Source: Utricularia gibba (taxonomy: Eukaryota; Streptophyta; Magnoliopsida; Lamiales; Lentibulariaceae). From it: DNA of 64,000 bases. The first letter of the stretch is position 1. Each line of letters opens with the position of its first letter. The notes beneath the pieces are model-generated. The model saw only the letters and a program-made list of their open reading frames with translations. It was not told the origin of the DNA and did no database searches. The translations under genes and the position numbers were made by a program. Below, piece by piece: positions 24,227-35,856 of the stretch. The stretch spans positions 124,001 to 188,000 of the forward strand of contig NEEC01000025.1 of NCBI GenBank assembly GCA_002189035.1. Direction: 5' to 3'.

Positions 24227-25438
24227 CTATGAAGAAACGCATGTCACAGTTGAATGCATGGAGGAATCTGCATCTCCTGTCACTGAAGAGCTGCTCCCCA
24301 TTCTGCAGTCAGAGTTGGAGGTAGACATGGCGCTGTAGACTGCAGATACATCTGAAAGTCTCATGTCATCCACCCCACTACATATCAATCGGTTATGGGA
24401 AGTTGGGACACCGGTGAAGGAAACTGAATCTGAAGAACTGATCATGGAAACGGACAGGCAAGACATGTTTGAGAGATTCATGTCATCCACCCCACAGCAT
24501 ATCAAGCTGCTGTGGCACATGGAGTTCAACTCTGCTCCATCTTTTGAGCTGGAGATCGACTTGGCATCATTGAAGTAAACTAAATCTGGGGAGTGTGATT
24601 CTGCTTGAGAGAAAAATGGGTCCTGTAGCAGCTGAATGGCAGATGGTCTCAGAGCAGCAGGTGACAAACATTTGTTTATCATCTCCTTCACCTCTACATC
24701 CTCCACTCTTTCCATGGCGGCTGCCTTGATTCCTGAACAGACTTTCTTGAAAATCTGCCCTGGATTGGTACACTCAGAATAGGGATACTCCTGTGTGGCC
24801 ATTTCCAGCAAGCACATACCGAAGGCATATACATCCACTAATTCATTATACTCCTCGTCGTAGTACTCGGCTGCCATGAACTCAGGCGTCCCAACCACAG
24901 CCCTGCTCAGGCCACCCTCTGCAAAAGTAGCCAATCCAAAATCACCGATTTTGATCTCATTGTTCTCAACATCTAGAAACAAATTGTCACACTTCAAATC
25001 CCGGTGAATGATGGTTGGTTTTTGAGTATGCAGGTAGTTTAGTCCCTGTAAAATCTGCCTGCCCCAATTCCTTATCATCTCCTTATCCACCTTGCCCAGT
25101 TTCTTCATGTACTGTCGCAAGTTCCCAGAGCTGAAAAGCTCTGCAATGACGTTCACACGCTTGCTCTTATGATCAATCCAATGGCAGTAGCATTTCATGA
25201 TGTTCTTATGCGCCAGTGACTGCAACACAACCGCCTCGAAACACATCGTTTCGCCTGATTTTACATCGTCGATGGGAATCTGATACCAAGCAACGTCTAC
25301 CCTGGCGATCAAATCAAAACCTCTGTATACCTGCTTGAATGCACCTCTTCCTATTACCCTCTTGTACCTTACATAGCGACCGCACGGCGATACCTCCTTG
25401 ATTTCCAATTCGTGCAGATTAAACCCCTCGGAAGCCAT
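24227..25438 (-). CDS. WNK (with-no-lysine) protein kinase
   Basis: Single-exon Ser/Thr kinase of 403 residues. It has WNK features: no catalytic Lys in subdomain II (VDVAWYQIPI) and a Lys in the glycine loop instead (GRGAFKQVYRGFD, Lys35). HRDLKCDN (145-152), IGDFGLATF (Asp166) and VVGTPEFMAAEYYDEEYNEL follow. The usual APE-type Pro is Ala here (FMAAE). The C-terminal tail (about 305-403) is Ser-rich and contains two related segments, LICCGVDDMNLS and LICSGVDDMRLS, 39 residues apart. The frame is open to another ATG at 25564 (42 more residues, no WNK similarity), so 25438 was chosen. Closest type by eye is intron-poor WNK11-like; plant WNKs act in flowering, osmotic and ABA signalling. Confidence 0.92.
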   Translation of the reverse strand: MASEGFNLHELEIKEVSPCGRYVRYKRVIGRGAFKQVYRGFDLIARVDVAWYQIPIDDVKSGETMCFEAVVLQSLAHKNIMKCYCHWIDHKSKRVNVIAELFSSGNLRQYMKKLGKVDKEMIRNWGRQILQGLNYLHTQKPTIIHRDLKCDNLFLDVENNEIKIGDFGLATFAEGGLSRAVVGTPEFMAAEYYDEEYNELVDVYAFGMCLLEMATQEYPYSECTNPGQIFKKVCSGIKAAAMERVEDVEVKEMINKCLSPAALRPSAIQLLQDPFFSQAESHSPDLVYFNDAKSISSSKDGAELNSMCHSSLICCGVDDMNLSNMSCLSVSMISSSDSVSFTGVPTSHNRLICSGVDDMRLSDVSAVYSAMSTSNSDCRMGSSSSVTGDADSSMHSTVTCVSS

Positions 25439-25564
25439 AGCAAGATAATCCAATAGAAACTCTGGATTCTCTAAGTACAAAATCAGGCGGACTCCATTCC
25501 TCCGAAGAGACCTTTCATGGCGATGGAGAAGAGCACCACCATCATCATGAACATCAATTTCCAA

Positions 25565-27102
25565 TGAGATCCGCCGCCGCCCCGATCCCCCCGGCGATCT
25601 CCATTGTCATTTTTTTCCACAGAAAAAAAAATTTCCTCCAGCGAATTCGCAAAAGCGCAGATGCAGCAGGAGGAAGAGAACGGATCGGGATCCAGGGATT
25701 TAGGGCTGACGACGAGAAAACCCTCGCATCCCCGATTCTGAAATCCGACCGTTATAATTGGATCCCCATTATCCTTTCCCACGTGCCATAAAATTTTTTT
25801 TCTTCATTTTTTTGATTTTCTTTTTGACCAATCCACTTTTGAACTCTTTTTTCCTTCCACTAATCAATCACGTAGTAGATGTCCTAATTGCTATTTTTGT
25901 AACGTTTCCTATTTGATAACAAAATTATTTTTACAAGGACTATAAATATCGTGTCATATATTGCATTATAAGATATCTGAAATCAAAGAAATATAAAATG
26001 TTTAAACAAGTCGAATATTCATAATCAAACTTATTGAAGAAATTACAATATATGATATGAACTACAAATATATGACTAAATTCTCGTTTTAAAAATTTTC
26101 AATTAAAAAAATTAATCAAGAATGGATGCTCCCGAAATCAATGTAACATCATAAAGTATTATTTGGGGATTAAGATGGAGATAAATTAGTGAGCGAAGAA
26201 ATATTGACTATTTGTATGCTAATGATCGTGTGGGTCAACTAAAATCTCCTAATAATTAGCATTAATGACAGCAGTCATCCACGTGATTAATATTATGGCA
26301 AGTGGGTAATATAGCACATGTCAAGTGGTAGATATTCCTTGCCCGTACACTGGTCACTAGGTCACTAGGGAGTACACCCTAAGTTTGAGCTTGGCTGCTT
26401 TTGGTTCTCAAAGATTCAGAAGCACAGCCGATCTCATCTGTCCCAACTGGGTCTGGTTGGCTTGCTCCTGAGGTGCAGTTCCACTGAACAGCTTCTGCTT
26501 GCTTGTATACCAGACAAAAACATCTTACAGAATCAACCATGAATTTGGAAACTAAGAAATGAAGACTAGCTAGAAATGAATGAGGCGAGACTCTGCAAAA
26601 CCAGAGCAAGATGCAGAGTTCCACCATTGAAGCAGAAGCTTTATGGACCTGATAGAAGAAGAGGGAGAGAATGGCAACAGATGGAGAGCAGCCATGGTCA
26701 TTTTCGGGTTAGAGTGGAACTAAGCACTTTAATTATCACAATGTTTATGAGATTGCATGCGGATAACATATGGGCATAATAAAGCTGATCAAAAGCATCC
26801 ATTCCATGTAAGTGCAGGCAAAGGCATACAGTTAAAAAGTGGACTTAGCAGAGAATCAGGGTTCAGCTGAAGCAGAAAAAGAAATGATTTTGAACTCAAT
26901 CTACATGAAGAATATGGTTGAACACAGCAACATCATCAAACATAGAATGGACGAAGAATCCAGATACAGGTGAAATAGAAAATGTGCCAATCTTTAGCTG
27001 AATCCACGCTGAGATCCTTGAAGGATAACAACTTGGGCACCGCTAATTCAACCAAATTCACAAGTCACACATACATAGCAATTCCATCATCAGTTACAAT
27101 GT
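25565..27102. other. Spacer upstream of WNK, downstream of small membrane protein gene
   Basis: Left part is the WNK leader/promoter (a C-rich segment at 25565-25620), then AT-rich sequence to 26330. An open minus-strand frame at 26379-26627 has no recognisable family. The right end is probably the 3' untranslated region of the gene at 27103. No supported gene. Confidence 0.45.
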
Positions 27103-27698
27103 CTACACTGCTGCTCCAGTCTTCTTCAGATCATCACCAGCTACCTTGGGTTGGCTGGGAATCATCGAATAACCCAGGTTCTTCTTGACATAATTTACCT
27201 CATCATCTTCAGAGGAATCAGCATCCCCGCTGTGAAGCCTACTGGGAGAAAACACAGCCCACACGAAGTACATGATTGCAGCGGTAAGGCCGCCACATCC
27301 GACACCAAAAAGCAAGGCCCCAACAACACTCACGATATCCCCAGAACGATCGCGGATTGAACTCGAAATCGACGGATGAATTTGGGCAGGGAGAGCAGAC
27401 GATTTCTCGATCAACGAAATCCGTGAGACGTCGTCGATAATGGAATTGAAATCCGTGCTAATAGATAATGGCCCGGGAAAGCGAGCTCCCGTAGACGAAA
27501 ATATGAGGGTGAGATCTCCAGGACCATAGCTACGGATGAGAAAACGGGAATTAGGGTTTCCGGGAGGGCATCGTAGGGGTAGAAAGCTGTGGCAGTCGAG
27601 AAATAGAATACGGTTTTGCAGGGCCTTGCGGAGGTCACGGAGGCGAGATACAGGACGAGGAGGAAGCCGGTAGCGTAGGCTGCGGAGGTCGCCGCCAT
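27103..27698 (-). CDS. Small single-pass membrane protein, frameshifted as given
   Basis: Intronless gene of an uncharacterised plant family. The 5' frame starts at ATG 27698 with a signal peptide (MAATSAAYATGFLLVLYLAS) and the family motif SARPCKT. The 3' frame carries SSIRDRSGDI, a membrane helix (VVGALLFGVGCGGLTAAIMY) and an acidic tail (DADSSEDDE). The two halves are in different frames: the first runs on to a stop at 27411-27413, while the second is open well upstream of that. The whole span is 596 bases, one short of a multiple of three; one extra base near 27555-27575 (a run of short C, G and A homopolymers) would give a single 198-residue protein. So this is either a true frameshift or a one-base sequence error. 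Function unknown; likely secretory-pathway membrane. Confidence 0.6.
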
Positions 27699-28234
27699 CT
27701 TCACTTCACCTTTTCACCGGAGATTAGAGTAGACTAAGAACACGCATGACGAAGCTTAGAGTGCTTTGACCCTCTTCTTCCTCCATGACGGAGGCTGACG
27801 TCATCCTAAACTACATCCATTGAATTTTTATTTAATACTTAAAACACTTTTTAAATAAATGGAATTTATTCCAAATTTCCCTATTGGTAGATCCAGTGCA
27901 AAGGTCTCAAACTCCCATTGTGCAAAGGGTGACACCACCCCCCACGTTACTGACTTGGGTTCGCAGTATACACCAAAGTGTGGTTATGCAACGCAAGAAA
28001 AATGTATCCATCATGTAAAGATTTGATCTTTTACGCCGTCAGCCGTCTCCGGTCGACGAAAATCGGAACTCCGATTGGAGCCTCTGGCACTTGCTGTTCA
28101 AGAAGCTGCATCCATCACCCTAAAGCTACCAATTTCAGAGATGGGGTGAAGTGTAAGAGGTTGGTGATCACCAAATGGAGTGGTTCACTAACCTGTAGAG
28201 TTGTGGAGAGTGCCCAGATTTATTCAAATATGTT
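27699..28234. other. Spacer between membrane protein and PP1 gene
   Basis: Promoter side of the gene at 27698 and 3' flank of the PP1 gene. No coding signal on either strand. Confidence 0.45.
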
Positions 28235-29650
28235 TCACATGAACCGCTTTCTGTCGTTTGGCTTCAGAATTTGAAACGAGCACATCAAACTGTCATCAAC
28301 ACTCATCATAGCTCCGGCATTATCGAATTCACCGCAGTAATTGGGGGCAGAAAAGACAGTAACTAGCTGCCTGTCAGCGAAGAACTCATACCCATCTTCA
28401 ACAACCTTGTCAAGATTGCATACGAGATTACAGAGAGATGGATACAAGCATGAACATGATGAAGATAAAAGGAAAGGAGAGTCAGTGGTACCTGATGAGC
28501 ACGGCAAATAAGATCCATGTCATGTTGCATCAGGAATTCAGCTACCTTATCTGGGCCGAATGTATGTGAAACGCCTCTGTCATTCATTCCCCACCCTTTG
28601 ACATCCTTGCTGGGATCAGACCAGAGCAAGTCGCAAAGCAAGCCAGAGTCTGGAACATCAGTTGGGCGTGGAGAGTTTCTTATTTGGTCCAAATTGGTGA
28701 GTTCTGGAGAAAGGCCACCGTGCATGCAGAGTATTTTGTCATCAATAACTGCAGCTACGGGAAGGCAGTTGAAACACTCGGTGAAGGTTTTCCACAGTCT
28801 GACATTGAAGCGACGCTTGCATTCATCATAGAATCCGTATATCCTGTTAATGGAAGCACACTCGTGATTTCCTCTTAAGAGAAAGAAATTCTCGGGATAC
28901 TTGATTTTGTAAGCAAGAAGAAGGCAAATGGTTTCTAGACTCTGCTTGCCACGATCCACATAATCTCCTAGGAATAAATAGTTAGCTGCTGGAGGAAATC
29001 CTCCATAGTCGAAAAGCCTTAGAAGGTCACCATATTGTCCGTGGATATCTCCTGAAAAAAGCAGAAAACACATAAAGCACACTTGAGTTTTAGAGAAAAA
29101 GGGTAACTACAAAAATGCCATGGGAACAATTCCAACAGCTTGACAGGCTGCGGAAAACAGGGTAAAATCGTAATGGGTGTGTTCACCTGTAGTTTTTATT
29201 TTTTGCAATACAGAAAAAAAGGGACAAGATCTTAGTACAGCTTTGTCCTACCATATCTCCAAAACGAAAGACTTGCAGCAACCATGCAACATGAAGCACC
29301 CGAAAGAAGTTGAGAGAATCAACAAATTTATGATCCCATGAAGAGAACTTTCAATTACGTTTTGACATATCTTATCATAGTGCTACCAAACTAGCTCCTG
29401 GTAAACATGTTCCGATGATGCAATTTAATCGAAAAGCGATACAAAGGCATACCACAGATCTTGATGGGGGCTTCAAGCTCAAGAAGATTTGGCTGCGACA
29501 GAAAAATTTCACGAGACGCTGCACAAAGGGCGCGCATTTCATTCTCAGAAAGCTGCACCTGACGCATACCCGTGCATTTCGTAACTCCAGCAACCGGTTG
29601 ATGATGCTATCTAACATCGCAGGCTCAATCCCCCCATCATTCGCCGCCAT
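28235..29650 (-). CDS. Type-1 Ser/Thr protein phosphatase catalytic subunit (TOPP), frameshifted exon 1
   Basis: PP1 catalytic subunit. Exons: 29453-29650, 28492-29051, 28235-28405. Metal-site motifs are intact: [39 protein letters not shown] and the C-terminal [18 protein letters not shown]. Exon 1 begins [20 protein letters not shown] and reads to RNAR at about 29570. After that only the +1 frame continues as PP1 ([28 protein letters not shown]). One missing base, most simply one G in the CACGGGTATG stretch, explains this: 929 coding bases are present where 930 would give 309 residues, the normal TOPP length. The exon 1 donor then also falls in the right phase. Either a sequence error or a disabling deletion in an otherwise perfect gene. 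Confidence 0.8.
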
Positions 29651-30583
29651 CGCTCCTTTTTTCGATTCCCCTAACAAGACTACCGCAGAAACGACAGGCC
29701 CAGGTTCCACAACCGAATTCAATCGAACAAAGCCTACATATTACAAAAAAATGGCTTGCGGACAAGGAGCCAATACAAATCGATGAAGGAAAAGTAGCGT
29801 CTTGGTAAAACTATATTTTCCTTTCACGGGTTAAACTGCCGCGTCCCGATCATCTCATCTCCCAAAAGAAAAAAGTGAAGGAATTCCGATCATCAACGAT
29901 ACGTGAAGACGGAGGATTCATAAATGGAGTATCCACCTCCACATATCAAATTTAGAGTACGATCATCAAAATTTGTCGTTTCGCAAAACACAAAAAAAAA
30001 AGGAAAAAGTTAAAATAAAATAAAATAGAAAAAAAACCGAAAACAAGGCCCATAAAGAAATCTTCGGTGGGCGGGTGAGCCCATATCATTTAATGGGCCG
30101 AATAGAAGGATTTGGGTCGTTGACGACTAGGGTTCGGTTGATATAACCAATTGAAGTATTCGTAGAACAATTGCAGCGGCGGATCTCGGTGCGGTGGTGC
30201 GTCACTTCCTCCGCCTCGTTCTAACCGTGAGTTGAAGCTTTGTAATGTTGATTATTCATTCACGTGGTTTTGGCTGCCTTAGTTTCATGTTAATGGAGAT
30301 TTTGAGGATCTTATTATGGATTCGTCGTCGACTTTTTGAATTCGTTATCTTTACTGAACGCGGTGTAGGAGGTGGTTAGTGGGGCGCGATACCTGTTTGT
30401 TTTTCTTAACTTCTGATCCTCTTAGCTACGATATGTAACTGGTGGCTGGGTGAGGCTTGAGTGTGCAAATTAAGATGTTAATTGCTTTACCACGTAATAG
30501 GAGTTATCTGCCGATCCACCAGAATGATGTGTACGTTCTAATGTAATCTGGGTCTAAAACTTTGATTTTGGTACAGTTAAACA
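29651..30583. other. Divergent promoter, PP1 and eL13 genes
   Basis: Between two head-to-head genes. Contains the TGGGCC elements listed separately and the eL13 leader with a 350-base intron (GT at 30227, AG at 30575-30576) just before the ATG. Confidence 0.55.
30060..30136 (+). promoter_or_regulatory. Site II and telo-box-like elements of eL13 promoter
   Basis: GAGCCCATAT (30078), AATGGGCCGAA (30095) and ACTAGGGTTCGG (30127) lie about 450-500 bases before the ATG, in front of the leader intron. Typical for plant ribosomal protein genes; also available to the divergent PP1 gene. Confidence 0.5.
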
Positions 30584-31536
30584 ATGGTTAAGCACAACAA
30601 TGTGGTTCCCAGTAGCCACTTTAGGAAGCACTGGCAAAATTATGTGAAGACCTGGTTCAACCAGCCAGCAAGGAAGACAAGACGAAGGGCGGGTACTGTT
30701 TTGCCTCGATTTGATTTTTATTCTCTGTTGTATCCCTTCTGAACTTGCGTTTTTTAATGCGTTTTTGCAGCCAGACAAAAGAAAGCAGTGAAGGTTTTCC
30801 CTAGGCCAACTGCTGGGCCTCTTCGTCCCATTGTTCGTGGACAGACGTTGAAGTACAACATGAAAGTCAGAGCTGGAAAGGGATTTTCCCTGGAGGAGCT
30901 TAAGGTAAGGTTCTATGGGGATAGTCAGTAGGTCAAAAAATTTGAAGCCTTTATATGGATTAATTTTCTGTTGTTGTAAAATGTCATTCTCTTAGGGATT
31001 ATTTTTGGCTGTATTTTTTTTTTTCTGATCATGTGTATTCTTATGTTGATCCAACAATTGTACCTGTCAGGCTGCAGGCATTCCTAAGAAACTGGCCCCA
31101 ACCATCGGCATTGCCGTCGACCATAGGAGAAGGAATCGGTCCTTGGAGGGCCTTCAAGCCAATGTCCAGAGATTGAAGGTGTACAAGGCCAAGCTCGTTG
31201 TCTTCCCCCGACGTGCTCGCAAATTCAAGGTACCACCGGTTATCTTAATCAACAACGTAAATTGTTTCAGATCCACAATGCTTCAATTCTCCCATCCTCC
31301 TTGATCCTCTCCAGAACGGTGACTCCACCCCTGAGGAACTGGCGAATGCCACACAAGTTTCTGGTCCCTACTTACCAATTGTTGGAGAGAAACCAAATGT
31401 GGCGCTTGTCAAGGTAACAGAAGACATGAAGACGTTTAAAGCCTACGATAAGCTTCGCTTGGAGAGGACAAATGCCCGCCATGTCGGGAAACGAGCCAAG
31501 AGAGCTGCTGAGGCCGAAAAGGAGGAGAAGAAGTAG
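30584..31536 (+). CDS. RPL13: 60S ribosomal protein L13 (eL13)
   Basis: Large-subunit ribosomal protein, 207 residues, highly conserved. Coding exons: 30584-30692, 30771-30904, 31071-31229, 31315-31536. Motifs: [91 protein letters not shown], and the C-terminal [12 protein letters not shown]. The leader contains an additional intron (30227-30576). All junctions are GT-AG and in phase. Confidence 0.97.
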
Positions 31537-32783
31537 GCCATGACCTGCCCCCTTCACCTCTTCGCCAAACAAAATCCCTGGATCGTCTCAATCTTTTGCT
31601 TCACAGACAATGGTTTTTCCTGCGCTCTGAATTTCTAGTTCATTTTCATCTCCTTGTGTTGGCCATAGTTACATTTGTATTTGGCCACAGTACTCCCCCA
31701 CCACCTCAAGATTCATTAGAAGCATCCTTCTTCCCAAGCTGCATTGTTCCAGTTCTGCATCATCATCATCATCTGAGCTTCATGCAGGTAAGGTGTCTAA
31801 GGAATAGTACTAGATAATCAGAATTGCGTTCATGAAGCCAGAATACATGGAGGGGTCCACTCTGCCCATCCATGGCGCCATGTCTGGAAACCACACCATG
31901 GACCAGTGGTGGGCACAGGGCTATTCCCCATCGTCGCAGCTGTGTTTGGGCTTCCTTAAAGACACACAGATTGATGATCAGAAAAATGATCAAGCAACTC
32001 TCTTGCACGGGGGAGGGATTGATCTTTCAAACTCGTTGGTGCACTGAGTAGGTTGTATGTGGTGTTAACATCGACCACTATTTTGGATAGCAATTGACAA
32101 AAAAGTAGTTCGCACGTCATATGCCTGTTGATGAGTGCTACTGCCTTAAACCGGATTGCGCCGGTTTTGGCGGGTACCCGACCCGGATACCCATTTTTAT
32201 TGTGTATTTTTAATTACCTTATCCCAATATTGCTATAATTTTCATGAATTTTTAAATTCTATTTGGTTATATTTTTGGATGGGTTGATGGGATCCATTAC
32301 CTGCTACCGTATGCCCATCCAGTTGCCGGTTGCCTGCCACCCACCGTCCCCCTTGCGACAACTTTTCCTTCTTAATGGTTAATTAATAGGAATATTAAGC
32401 GTATAAAATTAATCTAAATAAAACAAAAATTGCCAACCAATCAAATGTCCTCGAAAGCACCAGTTTTCTACTTCTGTCTGCCTTTTCCGTCAACTTGGTG
32501 AATCAGCTTCGGGACTTGTGCGTTTTTCCAACATCCGATATCCACTTTTTCATTTTGCTTCTTTTTTTAAAAAAAAAATTACAAAAATAAAGGAATAATT
32601 CAGGTGAGGATTCTGCATCTCTTTGCTGTTTATGGTTAATTTTGGATTAAATATTTACTTTGGTGAGATGAAAATCGGTGCACCAAGTGGAATCTGCCAC
32701 GTGTACACTGGATTCGTATGAGCTGTATTGTTTGTCGCTCTGCAGCTACAAAAATGAGAATTGGTTCGCAATTCTGTGTCGCA
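31537..32783. other. Spacer between eL13 and pectinesterase genes
   Basis: 3' untranslated region of eL13 up to about 31750, then unassigned sequence. A short open frame at 31832-32047 has no family match. AT-rich from 32200. In-frame ATGs at 32718 and 32754 precede the chosen pectinesterase start. Confidence 0.45.
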
Positions 32784-35048
32784 ATGGAACCCGAAACTCG
32801 GGCGCTCAAGGGAAGGAAATGTGGAGGGCTGCCGCGGCTGCTTTTTCTAATTGCGCTCATCCTCGCCGCAACCGCTGTGGCAGCCGCCGTGGCCGCGGTT
32901 GTGATCCGGCACGAAGGGGTTCTGCGAGGACGGCCCCGTCCTTCCCAAGCTATCTCACGTGTCTGTGGACGGGCGCGGTACCCGTCCCTCTGTGTCAACT
33001 CGTTGGTCGAATTCCCTGGTGCGATGGCCGCCGACGATAAGGATCTCGTGCCTATGTCTGTGAATATGACGCTTCAGAGAGCCGGACACGCGCTCAATTT
33101 CGCTTACAAGACGAGTATGCTCGAAATGGACACGCAAGTGAGGTGCGTGATCTGAGTTGATTTTGATGAAATTTACGAGTTTAGTTGAGTTTACCTCTGT
33201 TTTCAGGTCGGCGCACGAGGACTGTGTGGAGCTTCTAGAAGATTCCGTGGACCTCCTGTCGCGAGCTTTGAACTCTGTGGATCCGGACGGCGATGATTCC
33301 GCCGCCGGCACCACGGACGACGTGCTGACCTGGATGAGCGCGGCGATGACGAATCACGATACGTGTAGCGAGGGATTCGACCAATTGACCGGACACTTGA
33401 AGCGGAAAATAACTCAGAGGCTGAAGGATTTATCCGATCTATCGACCAACAGTCTCGCGATATACGCTTCCGGCCTTGCCGACGTTTCCACGGTGCCAAT
33501 ACAGAATCGCCGCCGGCGACTCCTCACCGAGGACAGTGAAATCGATCAGTTTCCGTCGTGGCTTCCGCGTCGCGAGCGAATGCTGCTGCAAATTCCGGCG
33601 TCGAAGATCAACGCCGACGCCGTGGTTTCGCTGGACGGCAATGGCACGTGTACGACGATCAAAGAGGCGATCAAATTGGCGCCTGAGAAAAGCAATCGGC
33701 GGTTTATCATCTACGTGAGGGCAGGAAGGTAATTTCCTCAACCTTTCTAGTAAAAGCTTTACTGACTCTTTTCCGGTTTACTTTCTCCCTTTTGGTACCG
33801 ATTCCGTCGAATAATTTTAAAATGATGGTAAGCCTACTTTTCCCGTAATTGCACATTATTTTATTCACGATTTTTCTGCAACTTTTTCTCGGCGTTTAGA
33901 TACGAGGAAGACAATCTTCGGATCGGAAGGAAGAAGACCAACATCATGCTGATCGGAGAGGGCAAGGGCGTAACTGTAATTTCTGGTGGGAAAAGCGTTC
34001 AGGATGGAGTAACGACTTTCCACACAGCATCTTTCGGTAGGTAAAAAGAGTTCCAGTTTTGCTTGTGAGTTTACAGTTTTGCCCCCGAGTCCGCGTGCGT
34101 GGCTTCCCCTCTGTTTCATGCAATTTTTTGTGGTCAAGGACTGTACCCCACAAGCACATGCTGCCCTCATGCTGTGGTGGTGCCGTGTGCGTCATCAGTT
34201 TCCATAATAACATACCTTGTCCGAGCTAATGATTGGTGGGTTGCCGTGTTGTGATCCACCCCTGTTCTTATGTTGCAGCGGCGACAGGGGAAGGCTTCAT
34301 TGCCAGGGACATAACGTTTCTCAACTGGGCTGGCCCCGCCAAGCACCAGGCGGTGGCGCTGCGCGTCGGCGCGGATTATGCCGTCATATACCGGTGCAGC
34401 ATCGAGGGGTTCCAGGACACACTCTACGTCCACTCGAAACGGCAGTTCTACCGCGAGTGCGACATCTACGGCACCGTCGACTTCATATTCGGCAACGCAG
34501 CTGTTGTGTTCCAGAAATGTAACATCTACGCCAGGAAGCCGCTGGAGGAACAGAAGAACACCATCACTGCTCAGAACCGCAAGGACCCCTCACAGAACAC
34601 GGGCATATCTATCCATGATTGTAGGATCATAGCCCAGCCAGACCTCGAGGAGGCTAAGGGTATCCCTGAGATAACTTCCAGTACTTTGATTCCGGCAACG
34701 ATGATGAGTGCTGATCTAATCATCGGTGTAGGTACTTTCCCGACGTATTTGGGGCGTCCCTGGAAGCTGTACTCCAGAACTGTCTACATGCTTTCCTACT
34801 TGGGTGATCATATTCACCCCAATGGATGGTTAGCGTGGAATGGCGACTTTGCTCTGGACACTCTGTACTACGGGGAGTACATGAACTACGGCCCTGGTTC
34901 TAGCTTAAGTCAGCGAATAACCTGGCCGGGTTACCGGAATATCACCTCCGGTGCGGAGGCTAGCAGGTTCACGGTGGAGAATCTCATTCAAGGCTCATCA
35001 TGGCTGCCATCTACCGGAGTGGCGTTTGAAGCAGGCCTCTCCACTTGA
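32784..35048 (+). CDS. Pectinesterase with N-terminal inhibitor domain (PMEI-PME)
   Basis: Type-I pectin methylesterase, 595 residues; demethylesterifies wall homogalacturonan after secretion. Exons: 32784-33142, 33207-33728, 33900-34036, 34279-35048. Order: short basic cytosolic tail, signal anchor (LLFLIALILAATAVAAAVAA), PMEI domain (from about CGRARYPSLC to residue 215), basic processing site RRRRLL (221-226), then the catalytic domain. Active-site residues are visible: Gln363 (HQAVALR), Gln385 and Asp386 (GFQDTLYVHS), Asp407 (GTVDFIFGNA), and the Arg of YLGRPWK. WNGDFALDTLYYGEY near the end is also typical. In-frame ATGs at 32718 and 32754 are possible; MEPETRALKG is favoured as the usual tail length. 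Confidence 0.95.
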
Positions 35049-35856
35049 ACCAAAAACTACTCACTACCATACAGCACAGTAAAGGTAACCAACCATATTC
35101 TCCTCTCTCGCCTTCTGCAAAAATGTCAGTAAAATGCGAAAGGAAACACGGTGATTTGATTTATAGAAACGAGGGGTATCCTCTTCACATAATAAGGTCG
35201 GAGGTAACAGAGAAGTCTGTATGATCATCCACACAGTACCTAACTATTGTCTTCTTATCATGTCCCTTACTTCACTCAAACAAGATATCATATTGATATC
35301 TTGTTTATATAGCTTTTGCATGCATCTTCTAATGACCAATTATCCAGAGGCAAAATAGAATCCAACCCTAACAATGAGTTTCAATCAATCGAACATATTT
35401 CATCCTGTTAAATTATGTTTCTAAATACATCTATCGAATAACGAGTATTTAGAAAAGTGATCATTCTCGGGAAAGTGTGGTAAAAATATTAGTATAAAAT
35501 TTTTAATTGAATATGTTATATATTGTGTAGTGATGATGAGATTTATAAATATATCTATTGAATGAGACCTAAAATCTCTACTTATCCATTTGTCTTCATA
35601 CATTATTAGATTATAATTTAATTTTAAAATTTGGACGTTTTTATTAAAATTCAATAATTGAAATCTCATTATGTTTTTAATTATATTACTTTATTTTCCA
35701 AAAAGAATTTTTGGTGGTATCTCAAAATTTTGAAATTACTCAAATATTTGACAAAGTAGAAAAATCAACAAATTAATTATGATATTTGACGAAAATGGGT
35801 AATTTTCCAATCGAACATTCAAACCGTGTAGGCCAAGGAGCAGGGGAATCCCATCT
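35049..35856. other. AT-rich spacer
   Basis: 3' flank of the pectinesterase and promoter of the next small gene. Strongly A/T-rich 35400-35770. No gene. Confidence 0.5.

Noticed and set aside
25439-25564. 42-residue N-terminal extension of WNK
   Set aside because: No similarity to WNK N termini; treated as translated leader, although not excluded.
26379-26627. 82-codon minus-strand open frame
   Set aside because: Starts like a secreted peptide but has no known motif and contains a plausible splice donor in the middle; insufficient support.
30905-31070. Possible intronic snoRNA in the eL13 gene
   Set aside because: No convincing C box (TGATGA) and D box (CTGA) pair in the right order.
31832-32047. 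71-codon open frame downstream of eL13 (MKPEYMEGST...)
   Set aside because: No domain; in the 3' flank of eL13, with no clear promoter of its own.
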